From the NCBI GenBank assembly GCA_024663395.1, contig JANFAH010000016.1:806001-870000 (forward strand): DNA of 64,000 nt. Direction: 5' to 3'. The stretch comes from Pisolithus tinctorius (lineage: Eukaryota; Basidiomycota; Agaricomycetes; Boletales; Pisolithaceae). A program made the translations under genes and the position numbers. Of the stretch, positions 1 to 14,842 are shown in pieces (within the stretch, counting starts at the first letter, position 1; each line of letters begins with the position of its first letter). The notes under the pieces were generated by a model, which searched no databases, had not been told where the DNA came from, and saw only the letters and a program-made list of their open reading frames with translations.

Positions 1-430
1 GTGCCGTTCGTGGCGATCAGCAGCCGGAAGAAAAATCTCACCACAGGAAATTTCGTTTGCTTGTTCTTAGTCTTCATAACTGTGTAATGTGAACTGGTAA
101 CCTTGTTCAAATAATATGTTGAATGCTGAAACCAGGACGTAAAATGAGCGCGGCTGCCACTGGGGGCGGAGCCATCTCCGGGCAGCACTGATACTCTTTT
201 TAAGTCCTTTTGGGCCAGCAACATCATGGATCACGTGATGAATAAGCTCGATTGGGTAATCACCTAGTGTGGGGTATCAATCGCAAAAACAAAATATTGT
301 ACCACGACAAAATTCAAGGAATGGTAAAGTAGTAGTGTGTGCACTAAGGAACGGCCGGGTAAATTACACGAACAAACCTCGGGCAGAGGTGTAAGGGGAG
401 ACCAAGAAATGCTGCCGAAATTCAAATTCA

Positions 431-1579
431 CTAGACATTGGGTGACCCTTTTCTCTCACTGAACAGCCAGTTAGTCACAGGCGCAGCTAATAATTCAATT
501 GAACACGCGACGTACCTGCTTGTCCCCCCAAGAATCACCTCCAACTTGTGCCGAAAATCAAGCATTTTCTTTTCCAGCTCCTCATTGTGCGTTTCGTGAG
601 CATGGTCCAGCTTGAATGCCTGGCAATCCCGCAGGAAATGATCCAACTCCCGGACGCGGATGTTAGATAATTCGGGCTCGCCAGAACCTCTTGCCCGAGC
701 AAGGTATGATGCAACGAGCGTCGATAGACCACCTGTGATGTGTACGATCGATTAAGCCCCTTTATGCAAGTGCAGAGATGGGGTCCACCCGACCTAGTAT
801 CGAAGTGGAAATTTGGGCCTAGACAATGCACGTATCAGGGGGGGGACTCGTCGCGTTCGTTTGATAAGTGGAAGACTTGCCTGTCTACCAGTCTGAAGTG
901 CAGCGGCTATGCCAGTGGTCAGAGCACCCAGGAGCACTTGGAGGCCAATGGCTATGTTAAGAGCGTAGCCCGTCATGATAGCTAAAGAACCCCCATGTTA
1001 TTTGCTGGACGAAGGTCTGCACAGCCGTTTACTAACCTCTGTTGTAGGATTTCTTCTTCTCTTCCTCAGCAGCGTCGATCGTTGGTTGGATCCTTTCTCC
1101 ATAAGTTTTCTGACGCTACATAACATAAGCGGCTCTTTACGATCAACTGACACTTGCGCACCTACCGTCTTGTCAACTGGGACAATCCAGTCAATTTCGG
1201 ACGCATTCGTTGCGGGACGCAGAATCGTGGTAGCGCGTCGGGCCATCCGTGGATGCCCGTCTCTGCTACGGGCAGGAGGCGGTGTTGTCCCTGTAGGGGG
1301 CTCGAAAGGATTAGGCTGATCCTGGTCACGCGCTCCTTGGGCATGGCCCTCGGCAGATTCAAGAAGATTCTTGTCTGATTCGCCACCGCCATTGTGCCCG
1401 ACCTGCGATGGATAGGGTGTACTGGCTTCGACCTGCTCGTGGAACCGAGATTCAGTCCTAGCCGCAGTAGTGGCTTCCTGTTCAGCCTCGTGCGCCACTG
1501 GGTCCTGCGATCCTCCAGGACCACTAGCTGGATTCCCCGACTCCGGGGGAGGAGGCGGCCGCTGAGGGGGAAGAGACAT
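431..1579 (-). CDS. SLATT-like two-TM membrane protein (fungal SLATT family)
   Basis: The start is the ATG at 1577-1579. The first exon (to about 1033, donor GTAAAC) encodes a Pro/Gly/Ser-rich, probably disordered cytosolic N-terminus. The second exon, from about 981, encodes a hydrophobic helix (YALNIAIGLQVLLGALTTG), and an exon from about 735 down gives a second one (GGLSTLVASYLARARG), followed by a charged helical tail with DHFLRDCQAF. The last intron (donor GTACGT, acceptor TTCAG at about 449) leads to a short tail ending at TAG 431-433. The helical hairpin followed by SYLARARG and a charged helix is what I know from the fungal branch of the SLATT (SMODS and SLOG-associating 2TM effector) family. 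Bacterial relatives are predicted membrane effectors of nucleotide-sensing defence systems; the fungal role is unknown. The join between the two membrane helices (about 737-920) is not resolved and may hide a micro-exon. Confidence 0.7.
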
Positions 1580-1599
1580 TCCAGGGAGCTACAGGGATC

Positions 1600-2980
1600 A
1601 CCAGAGGCATCTGATGGGAACTAGTACGTTTATAAACTTAATGACTTTCGGCTCTAAGGGCAATTTCAAAGCCACAGCTCTTTGGATTCTTTTGCTTCCG
1701 GCTATTCCGCCGGAAAGAACCTTAAGATATGCGGGAATTACACCAATTGGAAACGTTGACAGAAGAGTTGCCTGTGAATAGGGATGACTTCTTCGGTTCC
1801 CGTTGACGCTGGTGAGTACCACTGAGCCTCGTTTAGGCAGAACGGGCTTCCACCATGTGTTCGCGTGATGCCTTTCACCCCTCCATTCTCCGCTAGAGTG
1901 ATGCGAAACCGCAAGATGCAAGTGCCGAAGGCAACGATCATAAACGCACATTTTTCGAATCCCTCGTAGAGATGTGAATTCTTCTGAGGAGACAAAAACG
2001 CTCGTAGGGTAGGGGAGGTCGCGAGATGCGCTACCATATCTGTGCATTCCCCAAGGTTCGACGTTCGACGCATGACATCGATTGTCACTAGTACATAGAT
2101 AGTCGCGGTGCCAGGGAAATTACGATAGTGCGCTGTCATTCAAGGCCCCAGAATCTGAGAAACGCTGCAATTGAGTTAAAACTGGTTGGGCGCCCTGGAT
2201 AGCGGAGGGTGAAGTTGAGCCACGCCAGTTGGTACATAACTGTTTAAGCATTTACGTAAATGTGTTTTGATAGCAAGAGTTGCACCGAGTCCTCCGGGAA
2301 TTGTTTTGGCCATGGCTACCATGGCCATCGTAGGGAGACTGGCCGACGTGGACCCTGGGCATGTGAATCAGTCCTTGTCAATTGACTCCAGAATCGCCTT
2401 GACGACTCGGGACGACTCTCACTCATATCATTGATGATTGATCAATGCCACGTTACGCACGACCGCACATATACTGCAATCGGTTTACGCTCAGGGGGTT
2501 CCAAGACAATTAACGGGATCAACGTCGGGGCCATTCGATGTCGTTCTGCGACAGACAGTCACCGTGCTAAGTTGTGCAGGCACAGAGGAAGTGCATATGT
2601 ATGCAATAACATCCCAAGATAACCAGCAACTGTTCGAAGGACCACATGGGAACCGTTTTGTATTTTGGTGCTACGTACGTGAATAAATTTTTTGCGTGTC
2701 GGCGGGATGCTCCCCAATGCGTTACAACGGGGGGCCGATGCCGTCCTAAACGAATTGTTATGAGAACCAATCAGTGATGGGCCCATCTGAAGTGTTGCGC
2801 AGATTGAGTCCTTTGGTAATAATGGCTTGAAGGGAAGTCGCTACCGAGTAGCGACCATGGTATTGTCGTGTATATAACCTGTGATAAGTACATACTGATC
2901 GATCTTCATTACCGTGAGTCCTTGTTCATCAAGCATTTCCCCCCGCTGACTGCTGTTTACCTAGTAAAAGTGTCCGTATG
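1600..2980. other. intergenic stretch, no recognisable gene
   Basis: Open frames up to about 130 codons occur on the minus strand (for example 1738-2139), but none shows a recognisable domain, membrane segment or credible intron borders. The 3' end of the URA2/CAD gene lies just to the right, so the stretch probably holds its 3' UTR and terminator plus the upstream region of the SLATT-like gene. Confidence 0.5.
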
Positions 2981-2987
2981 CCAACCT

Positions 2988-5900
2988 CTAGAAAGATCCT
3001 AAAACACTATATAATAAAGCCATCCGGATCTGCTGACATGTGAATTCAAATCTTCATTAGAGCGGATCAGAGTGGTACGCACGAAAAGCCCATATCGCAT
3101 CTGACGGAAATAAACCGCGCGACGAGAATCGAAGTCAACCTCGGGATCAATTTCTACATAAGAGTGAGTGATAAGCGCTAGAAATCCGGCGATGTGGAAA
3201 ATCAAACTTGCCATTGACCCTGGGCAGGGGATGCATGACTATCATATCTTCTTTGGCCCTGGACAACAACGCATGGTCCACCCGATAAGCGTCCTTCACT
3301 CTTTGCCAATCAGCCTCGTTCTGGAACCTTTCCCTCTGTACCCGGGTAACATAAAGCACATCGGTATCTGGTAAAACCTCTTCCAGGGACTCTAGCTGTC
3401 GGACTGGGATGCCTGCCTTTCGTGCCACTGCGACGACGCTGGCAGGCATGGCCAAGGAGGGCGGCGAGACGAAGTTCAGTCGCACAGAGTAATGGCAAAG
3501 AAGCGTTACTAGGCTATGAACGGTGCGCCCATTCTTCAAGTCACCCAGCAGTGTAATTGTGCGGCCATTGACTGTTCCAAGTTCAGAACGTATCGTGTAC
3601 ACATCCAAAAGAGCCTGGAAGTGAAATATTACACAGTGAGTCGCTCGCATACAATTCTGTGGCTCACTTGAGTTGGGTGTTCCCCGATTCCATCTCCCGC
3701 GTTAATCACAGGAACTGGTGAAAACTTCGCCGCTAGTTGGGCGCTGCCTACGTCAGGGTGCCGAACTACAGTTGCATCGGCATAGCAAGAGACTGTCCTA
3801 ATCGTATCCGCCAGTGTTTCCCCTTTCAGAACCGAAGAAGAGTCGACATTGACTTGGATCACGTCACCACCACAGCGCTTCATAGCCGCGTCGAATGAGG
3901 CGCTTGTTCGCGTAGAGGGTTCGTAGAAAAGATTACAGAGAACCTTACCCTTGAGGATGTCCAGCGTTCCGCTACGCTCCACCTGTAGGCGCATCTCATG
4001 TGCCAACGAGAAGAGATCGTACATGTCCCGTTGGCTAAATTGTTTGACTGAGAGGATATGTCGACGGTGGAATGCCGGGTGGGGGCCATGCGATAGGGTA
4101 GCAGGCAAGGAGGGACCTGTGGATACCGATGCTGCAGCTGCGGAGATCGTCGGAGGATGGCTTGGAAGAGGGTGGGGATGACTTTCGGCACTCTTTGTAG
4201 GTAGGTGAACGGGTTCTGGTTTCGCGACAGGGGACGTTACTGCCGGATGTGGGATGACTGCAGCAGAAATGTCCTTGCCACTTGGCAACGCGGACAACAC
4301 ACCGTCCAAATATACGGTCTTGCCGTGCATGACCACCCGGTGGAGTGAACCGGCCATGATTTGCTTGTCTAGTGGCGACCAGTGACCATCTCTGGAGGCA
4401 TACTGGTATCGGCGCCCGATTACGACCTCGACATGTGTATTCGCCTGTTCGGGCAATCCGAAAATATGTATGGGATTGTCGTGCAAGCGGACCCTCACAT
4501 CCTCGATCGTAAGACGGCCAGCAGCGACTGCCGAAAGAAGCAAGGGTAGCGCCTCCAGAATTCCGGAACATCCAGATGGACGTTCTCCGACCTCAGTCGC
4601 AAGGTGGTAGGGAAGAGAGCCCACGGAGAAAGCATCAATGACATCAAGTTTACTCCAGAGGTACTCCTGCTCCTGTGCAGACGGTAGCATGGTCGACTGG
4701 GGGTACTGTTCCTGTGTGAAGAACATCGTGTACACCGACACGTCGCAGGTGACCTTGAGCTTCCTTGCCTTGCTTAGGGATATTAAGAGAAGATCTTCTT
4801 TGTTCCTGACGTCAGTGATATGGATATTACGATTGTGGAGACTGGCAAGTAGCAGCAGGGATGCGAGGTTAGAACCCCTAGCATTGGTGACGATCATTTT
4901 TTCGGCGACCCATGTAGCAAAATGGGTAGCTGTTACGGATATTTGGGGCGCAATTATGGGGTCATGGAAGGGTATGAATAGTGCCTTGACCTCAGCTTTA
5001 CCCTCATCAGTCAGAGGCGGGGTATTAGGATCGGTTGTTGCGACGCTAAGTGCATAGTTGCAATAGGCGTGATTTTCAGCGACGCCTTGCACTCGCTTTA
5101 AGGAGGCGTCGTCTATGATCGCCTCATCTAAACCGTTGGGGAGGATTAGGGACGTGGTAAACCCGCTACTAATTGACGCCTGCGTCACTTGGATAAGGTC
5201 ATCTTCCGTAAATCTGGGAACGAATGCAGAGACATTGACGAGGCCTGGTAATGTGTGTGTCGGGTACGAGCTTTTGCAGTCGACGTTCGACACGTCAAGG
5301 GGTAGCTTGCGAACCAGTGCTTCCACTAAAATCTTGGCACACTTGACGTTGGTAATCAATGGAATGGCAAAGTCAACTGCCATCCTCCTCGTGCGGTACC
5401 CTTTACTCAGATAGCTGGCGGGACGACGGTAATTGTTCCTAGACGGCAAATTGATGTACATGTCGATCAAATTATTCGCCAGATGCTGGGTGAGGGAGTA
5501 CTCCGACTTCGCCATGTCACTGCTGCCTTCTGGAAGTGTCTCCAAATACTGCAGGCTTGATAAGAAATTGCTATTGAAGGAATTTCCCGAGGGAACCTTA
5601 CCTTGCAAGGTACGTTGTGCTCCGTCAAGAAGTCTGCAGTTCCTGAGGTTGCGAAGATATTGTACCCAGCTGCACGTAACTTCTGCACGGATGGAAGGAT
5701 CTCCAGCTTCTCCCGATAGCTGCCAACGGAGAAAAGTATATTCTTTTGCGGAAGGACGATGCCAGTCGATATCAACGCCTTCAGGTAAGCTTCATATTTG
5801 TCGCGGCCGAAACAAGCCACCTCGCCGGTCGAAGCCATTTCCACACCGAGCACGGGATCCGCACCAGACAGCCGGCTGAAACTAAATTGCGGGACTTTGA

Positions 5901-8900
5901 CACCGACATAATCGGGTGGAAGACTGGGGTCTGGATAAGAATCAACAGGTATACCAAGCATCACCTTGGTCGCCATCTCGATTGCGTCGATCCCAGTGAC
6001 TTTTGAGACGAAGGGGAAGGATCGTGCGGCTCGAAGATTGCACTCGATAACTTTAATTTCATTGTTTTTGGCAATGAACTGAATATTGAAGGGACCAGTA
6101 ACGTTTAGCGCGTTTGCAATCCTCGCGGTTGCTTCTTCGATTTGTCGGACAGTGGCTGGGTCCAGATCTTGGGGAGGGTGGATTAGAGTAGCGTCACCGG
6201 AGTGCACTCCTGCATTTTCCACGTGTTCCGAGATGAACTGCATGACCATTTGGCCATCCTTTGCAACTGCATCCATCTCGATTTCCTTCGCTTGTTCGAT
6301 ATACTTGGAAATCACAACAGGGTGATCGCGCGAAACAGCGGTGGCCTGAGTCAGGTAGTTCGACAGGTCGTCACCGGTAGATACGACATTCATCGCCGCG
6401 CCAGAGAGCACGTACGACGGACGCACGAGCACCGGGTAACCCACAGAGTCGCAGAAGGTCAGCGCCTCCTTGAAACTGGTCAGCTCCTTCCATTTGGGCT
6501 GATCCACACCAATTTCGTCCAACAGACGGGAAAATTTGAACCTGTTCTCGGCAGTATCAATCATCTCCGGGGACGTGCCGTATATTTTCACGTTCTGACG
6601 ATACAACGGGAGCGCGATGTTGTTCGGTGTCTGCCCACCCATGGACAGTATGACCCCTCTGGACCGTTCGGTCTCGTATATATCGAGTATTGTTTCCAGA
6701 CTAATGTTCTCAAAGTATAGGCGATCAGCCTCATCGTAGTCGGTGCTGACGGTCTCTGGGTTATAGTTAACCATAATTGTCGGGAGGCCTTGCTCCCGCA
6801 AAGTCCTGATGGCCCGCACAGCGCACCAGTCGAATTCGACAGAGGAGCCGATGCGATAAACGCCGGATCCCAGTAACCATAATTCCTCGGTCATCGAACG
6901 AAATGTCGTGCTCGATCGCATTATACGTGGTGTAGAGGTAGTTCGTGAATGCAGGGAACTCTGCGGCCACCGTATCGATCTGCTTGACGAAAGGAGAGAT
7001 AAACGCTTCCTGGCGAAGGCGACGGACAGCAAGCTCCGTCGACCCCATGCAGCTGGCGAGAAGCCGGTCGGAAAATCCTAGTTGCTTGGCCCGTAGCAGC
7101 GTTTCGCTATCAATCGACGAAATCGTGCGCTGCCTGAGCAGGTTGAAAAAAGGGACCTGAGAAGAAGCCGTAAGACAAGTAAAATGTAACCTACATCAAG
7201 TCCTTTTCCATTTCATGAATGTTCTGCAGCTTCCAGAGGAACCACTTGTCAATATTGGACATCTGCCATATCTTTTCAACAGAATATCCCAAATGGAAGG
7301 CCGTGGATATTGCGAAAATTCGCTTGTCCGTCGGGTTGCAGAGCTCCTCGTCGATGTCCTCCACATAGTCATTCTGAGAAAAAAGTTCGATGTGAGATGC
7401 CCGGAGTTACAAACGTCTTCATACCTTGGCAAAGCCGAGGAACTGGTCATCAATGGCACGAATGGCTTTCTGGATAGTTTCCTCGAAGGTTCTACCGATA
7501 CTCATGACTTCACCAACACTCTTCATGCTACTGCTCAACAGTCGGCTAACTCGATTGAACTTCTTAAGATCCCATCGCGGGATCTTGACGACGACATAAT
7601 CCAGACTGGGTTCAAAGCATGCGCTCGTTACTTTGGTTACAGTATTTTTGATCTCATTGAGAGGCACGCCTAAACCTAGTTTCGCAGCGATGAATGCTAG
7701 AGGGTAGCCAGTCGCTTTCGAAGCCAACGCAGACGATCTCGACAGACGCGCGTTGACCTAAACACACATAAGTTTGACGTTGCCCAAAGTGCAGTTACGG
7801 ACCTCGATGATGCAGTACTCCTTCGAGAATGGATTCAGGGCATATTGAATATTGCATTCGCCTATTACGCCCAGATGCCTGATTACATTGATTGCAGTCG
7901 TTCGTAGCATGTTATAATCAGCATCCGAAAGGGTTTGAGAGGGTGCGACTACAATGGAATCACCCGTATGAATACCGAGAGGATCGAAGTTCTATCCACC
8001 CATCAGTGACGTCCGCGCGCTCACGGCACGTAGGCTGGAACTTACCTCCATATTGCAAACCGTGATGCAGTTATCCCGACAATCACGAACGACTTCATAC
8101 TCGATCTCCTTCCACCCTTTCATACTTTTCTCGACCAGCACTTGGGGACTCGTTGCAAACGCTTTGCTGCATAAGGCACGTAACTGATCTTCGTCCTGCG
8201 CGAAGCCAGAGCCCAAACCACCTAGCGCATAAGCAGCGCGTACTATGACCGGGAACCCGATTTCACGAGCTGCAGCAATTGCTTCTTCTGTCGTAGTCGC
8301 GGTGCTCGACTGCGCACAGCGCTCGCCAATATTCTCCATCGCTCTCGCGAACAGCTGCCGATCTTCCGTCGTGATGATGGTTTCAATCGGAGTCCCGAGC
8401 ACCTTCACGCCGAGCCCAGCGAACTCATCCTTGAGCTTTATGCCGACGTTGAGAGCCGTCTGACCACCGAACGTGACATAAATTCCGTCAGGTTTCTCGT
8501 ACTTGATAATCTTGCGCACGAAGTCAGGCGTAACAGGCAAGAAATACACCTTGTCGGCAAGGCCCTTGGAGGTTGCGATAGTCGCAATATTCGGATTGAG
8601 GAGGATGGTGTATATACCTTCCTCCTTTAGCGCTTTGATGGCTTGAGAACCTGAATAGTCGAATTCACCAGCTTGGCCAATGGAAAGCCCTCCAGATCCC
8701 AAGATAAGCACTTTCTGAACGTTGATACGAGGTGATAGCCTATCGTTGTCTTCTTTTCGTCCCCCTGGAAGAGATATCGGTGACAACGTGTTCGTCGCGA
8801 TACAATCGACGATGTTCTGGATGAAAGCGTCAAAAAGGAACTCGGTATCGCGAGGCCCAGGTGTTGACTCGGGATGGAACTGTACGGAGAAAAATGGCTT

Positions 8901-10176
8901 CGTTTCGCAGTATATGCCTTCGTTGCTGCCATCGTTCGCATTTCGGAATAGCTCTTTCCAACCGAATGGTAGAGTTTCAGCATCGACCTGATAGCCGTGA
9001 TTTTGACTGGTGATGTAGCATCTGCCAGACAAGGCATCTGTGCAAGGTATGTTATGGCCACGGTTACCATACTTCATTTTTGAGGTTTTCGCTCCAGCTG
9101 CGAGAGCAAGCAGCTGATGCCCGAGACAGATTCCAAAGACAGGGCGATCTGCTTTTTCCAGGGCTTTCTTGAGTCTCTCGACGGTTACGGTGAGCCTAGT
9201 TGGGTCACCAGGACCATTGGAAATGAAAAGCCCGTCATACGGCTCAGCGTCGTTCAGAAAATCGTGATCCCATGGAACGACTTTTAATTCTACCCCACGG
9301 GCAGTGATGCATCTGATTTGATTGTACTTCATCCCGACGTCCACCGCTAGCACACGAAGTAGACGCCCAGAGGGGTGTTTGCGCGGCTCCCCGGTCGGTG
9401 TATACACTCGCGGACGTCTGATTGACACCGCAGCTACTAGGTCATACTGATTTGGATCGCGGAAAGGGATGTCAATGTATTCGTCGCGCCAGGATGAAGG
9501 TGGGGACGATGCGCGAGACGCAGGCAGAGACAGAGATTCTGGCAGAAGATATGGTAAACGTCCTCGGGGAGCCTCTGGCTTACGTGCTAATACTTTTGCT
9601 AACATGGAGCCTTGCTCGCGAATCTTTTTGGTGAGGGCACGAGTGTCAACACCGTATATGGCGGGCACATTATTCTCCTTCAGCCAAGCCCCAAGAGAAG
9701 AATGTGCCAAAAAATGGCTGTAATCGTCCGTATAAGAACCGACAACCAGCGCCGTGATATGGATTCGTGACGATTCAAATTCGGATGAAAGTTCATCTGA
9801 AGATGCGGGGCGCTGAGGAACACCGTAATTTCCAATGAGAGGATATGTTAAGACGAGTATTTGGCCCTCGTAAGAGGGATCGGTCAAGGACTCTGTGTAC
9901 CCGACCATACCTAGATGGGCAAATATCGACAACGATAGTGTTTTCTGAGGTAGAGACGGACTGACCGGTTTGGAAAACGCATTCTCCAGCAACGCTTACC
10001 CCTTCCGCGCCGAAACTGATACCGCGATATGCGGTACCATCGTTCATTTCCAACACTGCATCTTGGGAAGAATCCCCGGACTGCAAAGGCGCGAAGGTAA
10101 CGGGAGGCGCAGGTTGGCCAGTGACGCGGCCAAGACTGCTGCCGGAACGCGATAAAGGCGGTCGAAAAGTAGACAT
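2988..10176 (-). CDS. URA2: URA2/CAD: glutamine-dependent carbamoyl-phosphate synthase / aspartate transcarbamylase
   Basis: This cytosolic multidomain enzyme makes carbamoyl phosphate from glutamine, bicarbonate and ATP and then carbamoyl aspartate, the first steps of de novo pyrimidine synthesis. Exons read on the minus strand: 9966-10176, 8046-9910, 7803-7991, 7425-7757, 7195-7373, 5602-7133, 3668-5548, 3212-3614, 3083-3153, 2988-3029. They total 6706 nt, one more than a multiple of three, giving about 2234 aa once the extra base is discounted, close to yeast Ura2. Order: glutamine amidotransferase (GICLGHQ near residue 330, QFHPES), two CPSase halves ([13 protein letters not shown] in the second), MGS-like region, DHOase-like domain, ATCase ([27 protein letters not shown]). 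The DHOase-like domain lacks the metal-binding HxH after PGLVNV, as in other fungal Ura2 proteins, so a separate dihydroorotase is expected. The intron 3154-3211 is GC-AG. One apparent extra base near 6874 shifts the frame inside exon 5602-7133. Confidence 0.93.
6870..6880 (-). other. URA2: apparent +1 frameshift inside URA2/CAD
   Basis: On the coding strand the frame ending [10 protein letters not shown] must pass into the frame starting [14 protein letters not shown]. The DNA reads ATGGTTACTGGGATCC; without the A it encodes M-V-L-G-S, as expected for CPSase. There is no room for an intron. The summed exon length of 6706 nt is also exactly one base too many. Confidence 0.85.
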
Positions 10177-10199
10177 TAAATCCTTTTTAATTAGCAAGT

Positions 10200-12364
10200 C
10201 GGTCTGTCTTCTTTTCTCTTCACTAAAAACTGGGCAAGGTTTTGGTGAAGAGGAAAGAAGAGAGGAATATCAATCGCAAAACTGAGAAAATAGATCAATC
10301 TTGTTTGTGGTTGTTTGTCTACTCTTGGTCGACGTGTATGACCACGTGATCACAACTTCTTCGCGGCATCGGAAACACACATCCGACAACGGATCGGACA
10401 TGTGAGACTACCGTTCCTGGGCAGCGTCTGAACAGAGATGGCTTGTCATGTTGAAGCAACCGAACTATACCTATTCGAGAAGCCTGTGCCTATGCCCAGG
10501 CTCGAAGACAGTACCCTTAGGTACCCTCTGGCAACACACAGGCTCTTGTCGCCGTTTCAAACGTGAAACCAGCGTACCTCTCAAGGTACATATGTCCCGT
10601 GTTCGATCCGCCACGGATTAATTGTTCACACTCATCTGGTTGTCGCCGAACCAATTCGGCCAGACTGCCAGTGCCCCGAGTACACTTGCCATACGTACTT
10701 GCCGAGAAATCGAGGATTTGAGCCTTTGAGTCAAAGCTACACATCCACGATTTGTCGCTAAGGATGTACATCTTTCAGATAAGTCAGGACCAACTGTTGG
10801 CGCCCGATATCCGATACCGCCAACGCCGCGGAGGTAACAAAGTCCTCACAAGTCCTATGTACGCCGTACAGACTCAGCGAACGAGTGTGATCGTACTGAT
10901 CACCGTACGGATGCGGGAGGTTTTCGTTTTCGCGCTGGATGACGTCAATCGCCATAAACGCAGTGGCCTTCCTTAACTTTTGTAAATACGTTCTCTCCTC
11001 TTGGGTTGAGGAGCAGTATCCCAGTGAAAGGTTTGGCTATTTTTACGGTCGCCAGGGAATGTGACGATGTTCTGTCCAGAAATTCTTGTTTGTGCCTAAG
11101 TAGGTGCCGTCGGCCAAACCCAGGAAGTGAGAAGGAAATCTCCGCAGCGTCACACATGGTACAAAGGCATTCCAAGTTGTGGTCAATTCTTAGGCCCACT
11201 GATTCGTACCCGAGGGTACTAGGTACGAATCAGTCCCAGGCCAGTTACGGTACTCAAATACAGTATCATGATTTGATCTCGAGTTGAGGTACTTTGCGAT
11301 GCGAAGTATGACTACTGCGATCAGATACACTGCAGATAATTCCAAAAAATTTGTGTGCTTGGAAAGGATGTCTATCACATTCTGAGTTGTAGGATTTTAT
11401 CGGGCCCCGGAATAACCCATCTTCACATCCCGGAGCCCCCTTTCAAACATTCCTGCACTCGGATCAATCCTCCGCCTGACCAAACTGACCGATAACGGTC
11501 GACAGTCTATATATAAAATCCGCTCACCCACAGCACAAACACCCTGTGATACAATTGGCCAGGCCAGTGAAGAAATTTGCTATAGCTGAGGCCAACAAAA
11601 AAGGGTTCGCGAAGCAAGTGTGAGATTTGTGTAGGTGCATTGAAAACGAACTTGGTTGCTGACCAGCGACGATACATTCGAGGCAACCTGCTATAGCGCT
11701 GATGACCGTCATGACAGCATCTGCTATGCAGGCAAATATGCCCGTAATACATGAGATGATGATCCTACGCAGGGTTGTGAGCCGTACACACTGTATGATT
11801 CAATATAACGTACCCCATCGCGTTTCAAACGCAGCCTCCAAGGTATCTTCCCACAACCGGCGACCTAATAGCTCGAGTTCTAAGTGCAGCGGCTGATGCG
11901 AGTCTACTTTATACCATCGTATCGCCAATGACGTCGCACTCTGACGCGTTTATCCAGGCCCCACTCATTACTGCGAAGATCGGACCACACCAGTAGAATG
12001 CAGCGGATCTGAAGCTGGCATCCACGCACCAGTGTGATGATATCATACGCGTAGCATCTGCTCCTGGAGGATTGCCTGCGGAGCAAAGCGATACTGGACA
12101 GTACTGGAAACGTTCTGTTGTTGCGTGTTGAAAATCACACGGGATTTGTCGGGTATATACTTCAGTTTCCGATTGTAGTTCATCCCTTGTGGTAGTAGAG
12201 AATGAAAGAAAAAACGCGTGATATCTGCTAGCTAGGGTAACGTTGAAGGGCGTGAATTAAAAGACAGTCGAGGCATTGGACACGAAAACACCAATATAAT
12301 GAATACCTAAAGTTTTCGTCGGGAAAGAAAAATCAATGATGAGGCACATCGGTGCTTTTAGTGT
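10200..12364. other. intergenic region between URA2/CAD and beta-tubulin, no recognisable gene
   Basis: About 2.1 kb holding the promoter side of URA2/CAD and the 3' side of the beta-tubulin gene. Short frames on both strands (longest about 94 codons) carry no domain or membrane signature that I recognise. A short palindromic run lies at 11201-11234, where CTGATTCGTACC and GGTACGAATCAG face each other. Confidence 0.5.
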
Positions 12365-14149
<1,785 letters not shown>

Positions 14150-14842
14150 GCTGAAGAGGAGAATCAGTATGTGTTGAACGCGAACGGCGGAAATAAGTCT
14201 GAAAGGGAAAACGCGAGCGAGTCGCGCCGCACGCCCTGTACACGTATCTCGACGCGACAACAGTAGTGAACGACTAGCAAGACACGTACGCTGGGGATTA
14301 GAAAACAAAAAAGAGAAGTCGTTACAGTGATGGACGTTTAGGACACGAAGGTGGTCAAAAACGAGGACAGACAAGTCGGGTCAAGGGTTGTCCGCTTAGT
14401 TTTCAAGCGGCGACAGAAACCAGTGTGGCACCAAACTCATGTGTTTATGCAACCTCTGCCTCGAGGCGCCTGGAAGCGAGCGGGAGTAAAATATCGACAA
14501 GCCGTGAATCCGTTATCAACCTCCGGGTCTCGTACGGGCTGCGATGTGGATCACGGCAACCCAAGGACACAGCCTGTGTGAGGTAAATGAACGCGTCCTG
14601 CTCCTTTAGTCGAGAGTAATCTGATTGGTGGGGAACTTCATGTTTACCGTGAGGTATTAATCCCACAACAGAATAGTCACTTGCCTTGGCACACATAGCC
14701 CAATGATCTGACAGGGGGCGCAAGCCCTGCAGATAACTGAGCGCTGAACCATGTAGCGGTTGGTACTTAAGTTTAGTGGGTACCGGCGCCCCCACCTCGA
14801 TTGGCACCCACTCACCCTTTGGTACGTCTCTATACCCTCGCC
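14150..14842. other. intergenic region between divergent beta-tubulin and DUF3433 gene
   Basis: About 690 bases holding the upstream regions of both divergent genes. On the beta-tubulin coding strand the 200 bases before its ATG contain pyrimidine-rich patches. Frames here have no recognisable domain. Confidence 0.5.

Noticed and set aside
1738..2139. 133-codon minus-strand frame
   Set aside because: Starts with a plausible ATG, but the protein has no recognisable motif or supporting splice sites, and an overlapping frame of similar length exists.
10600..10640. Possible tRNA gene from a GTTCGATCC motif
   Set aside because: No A box at the right distance and no acceptor stem pairing.
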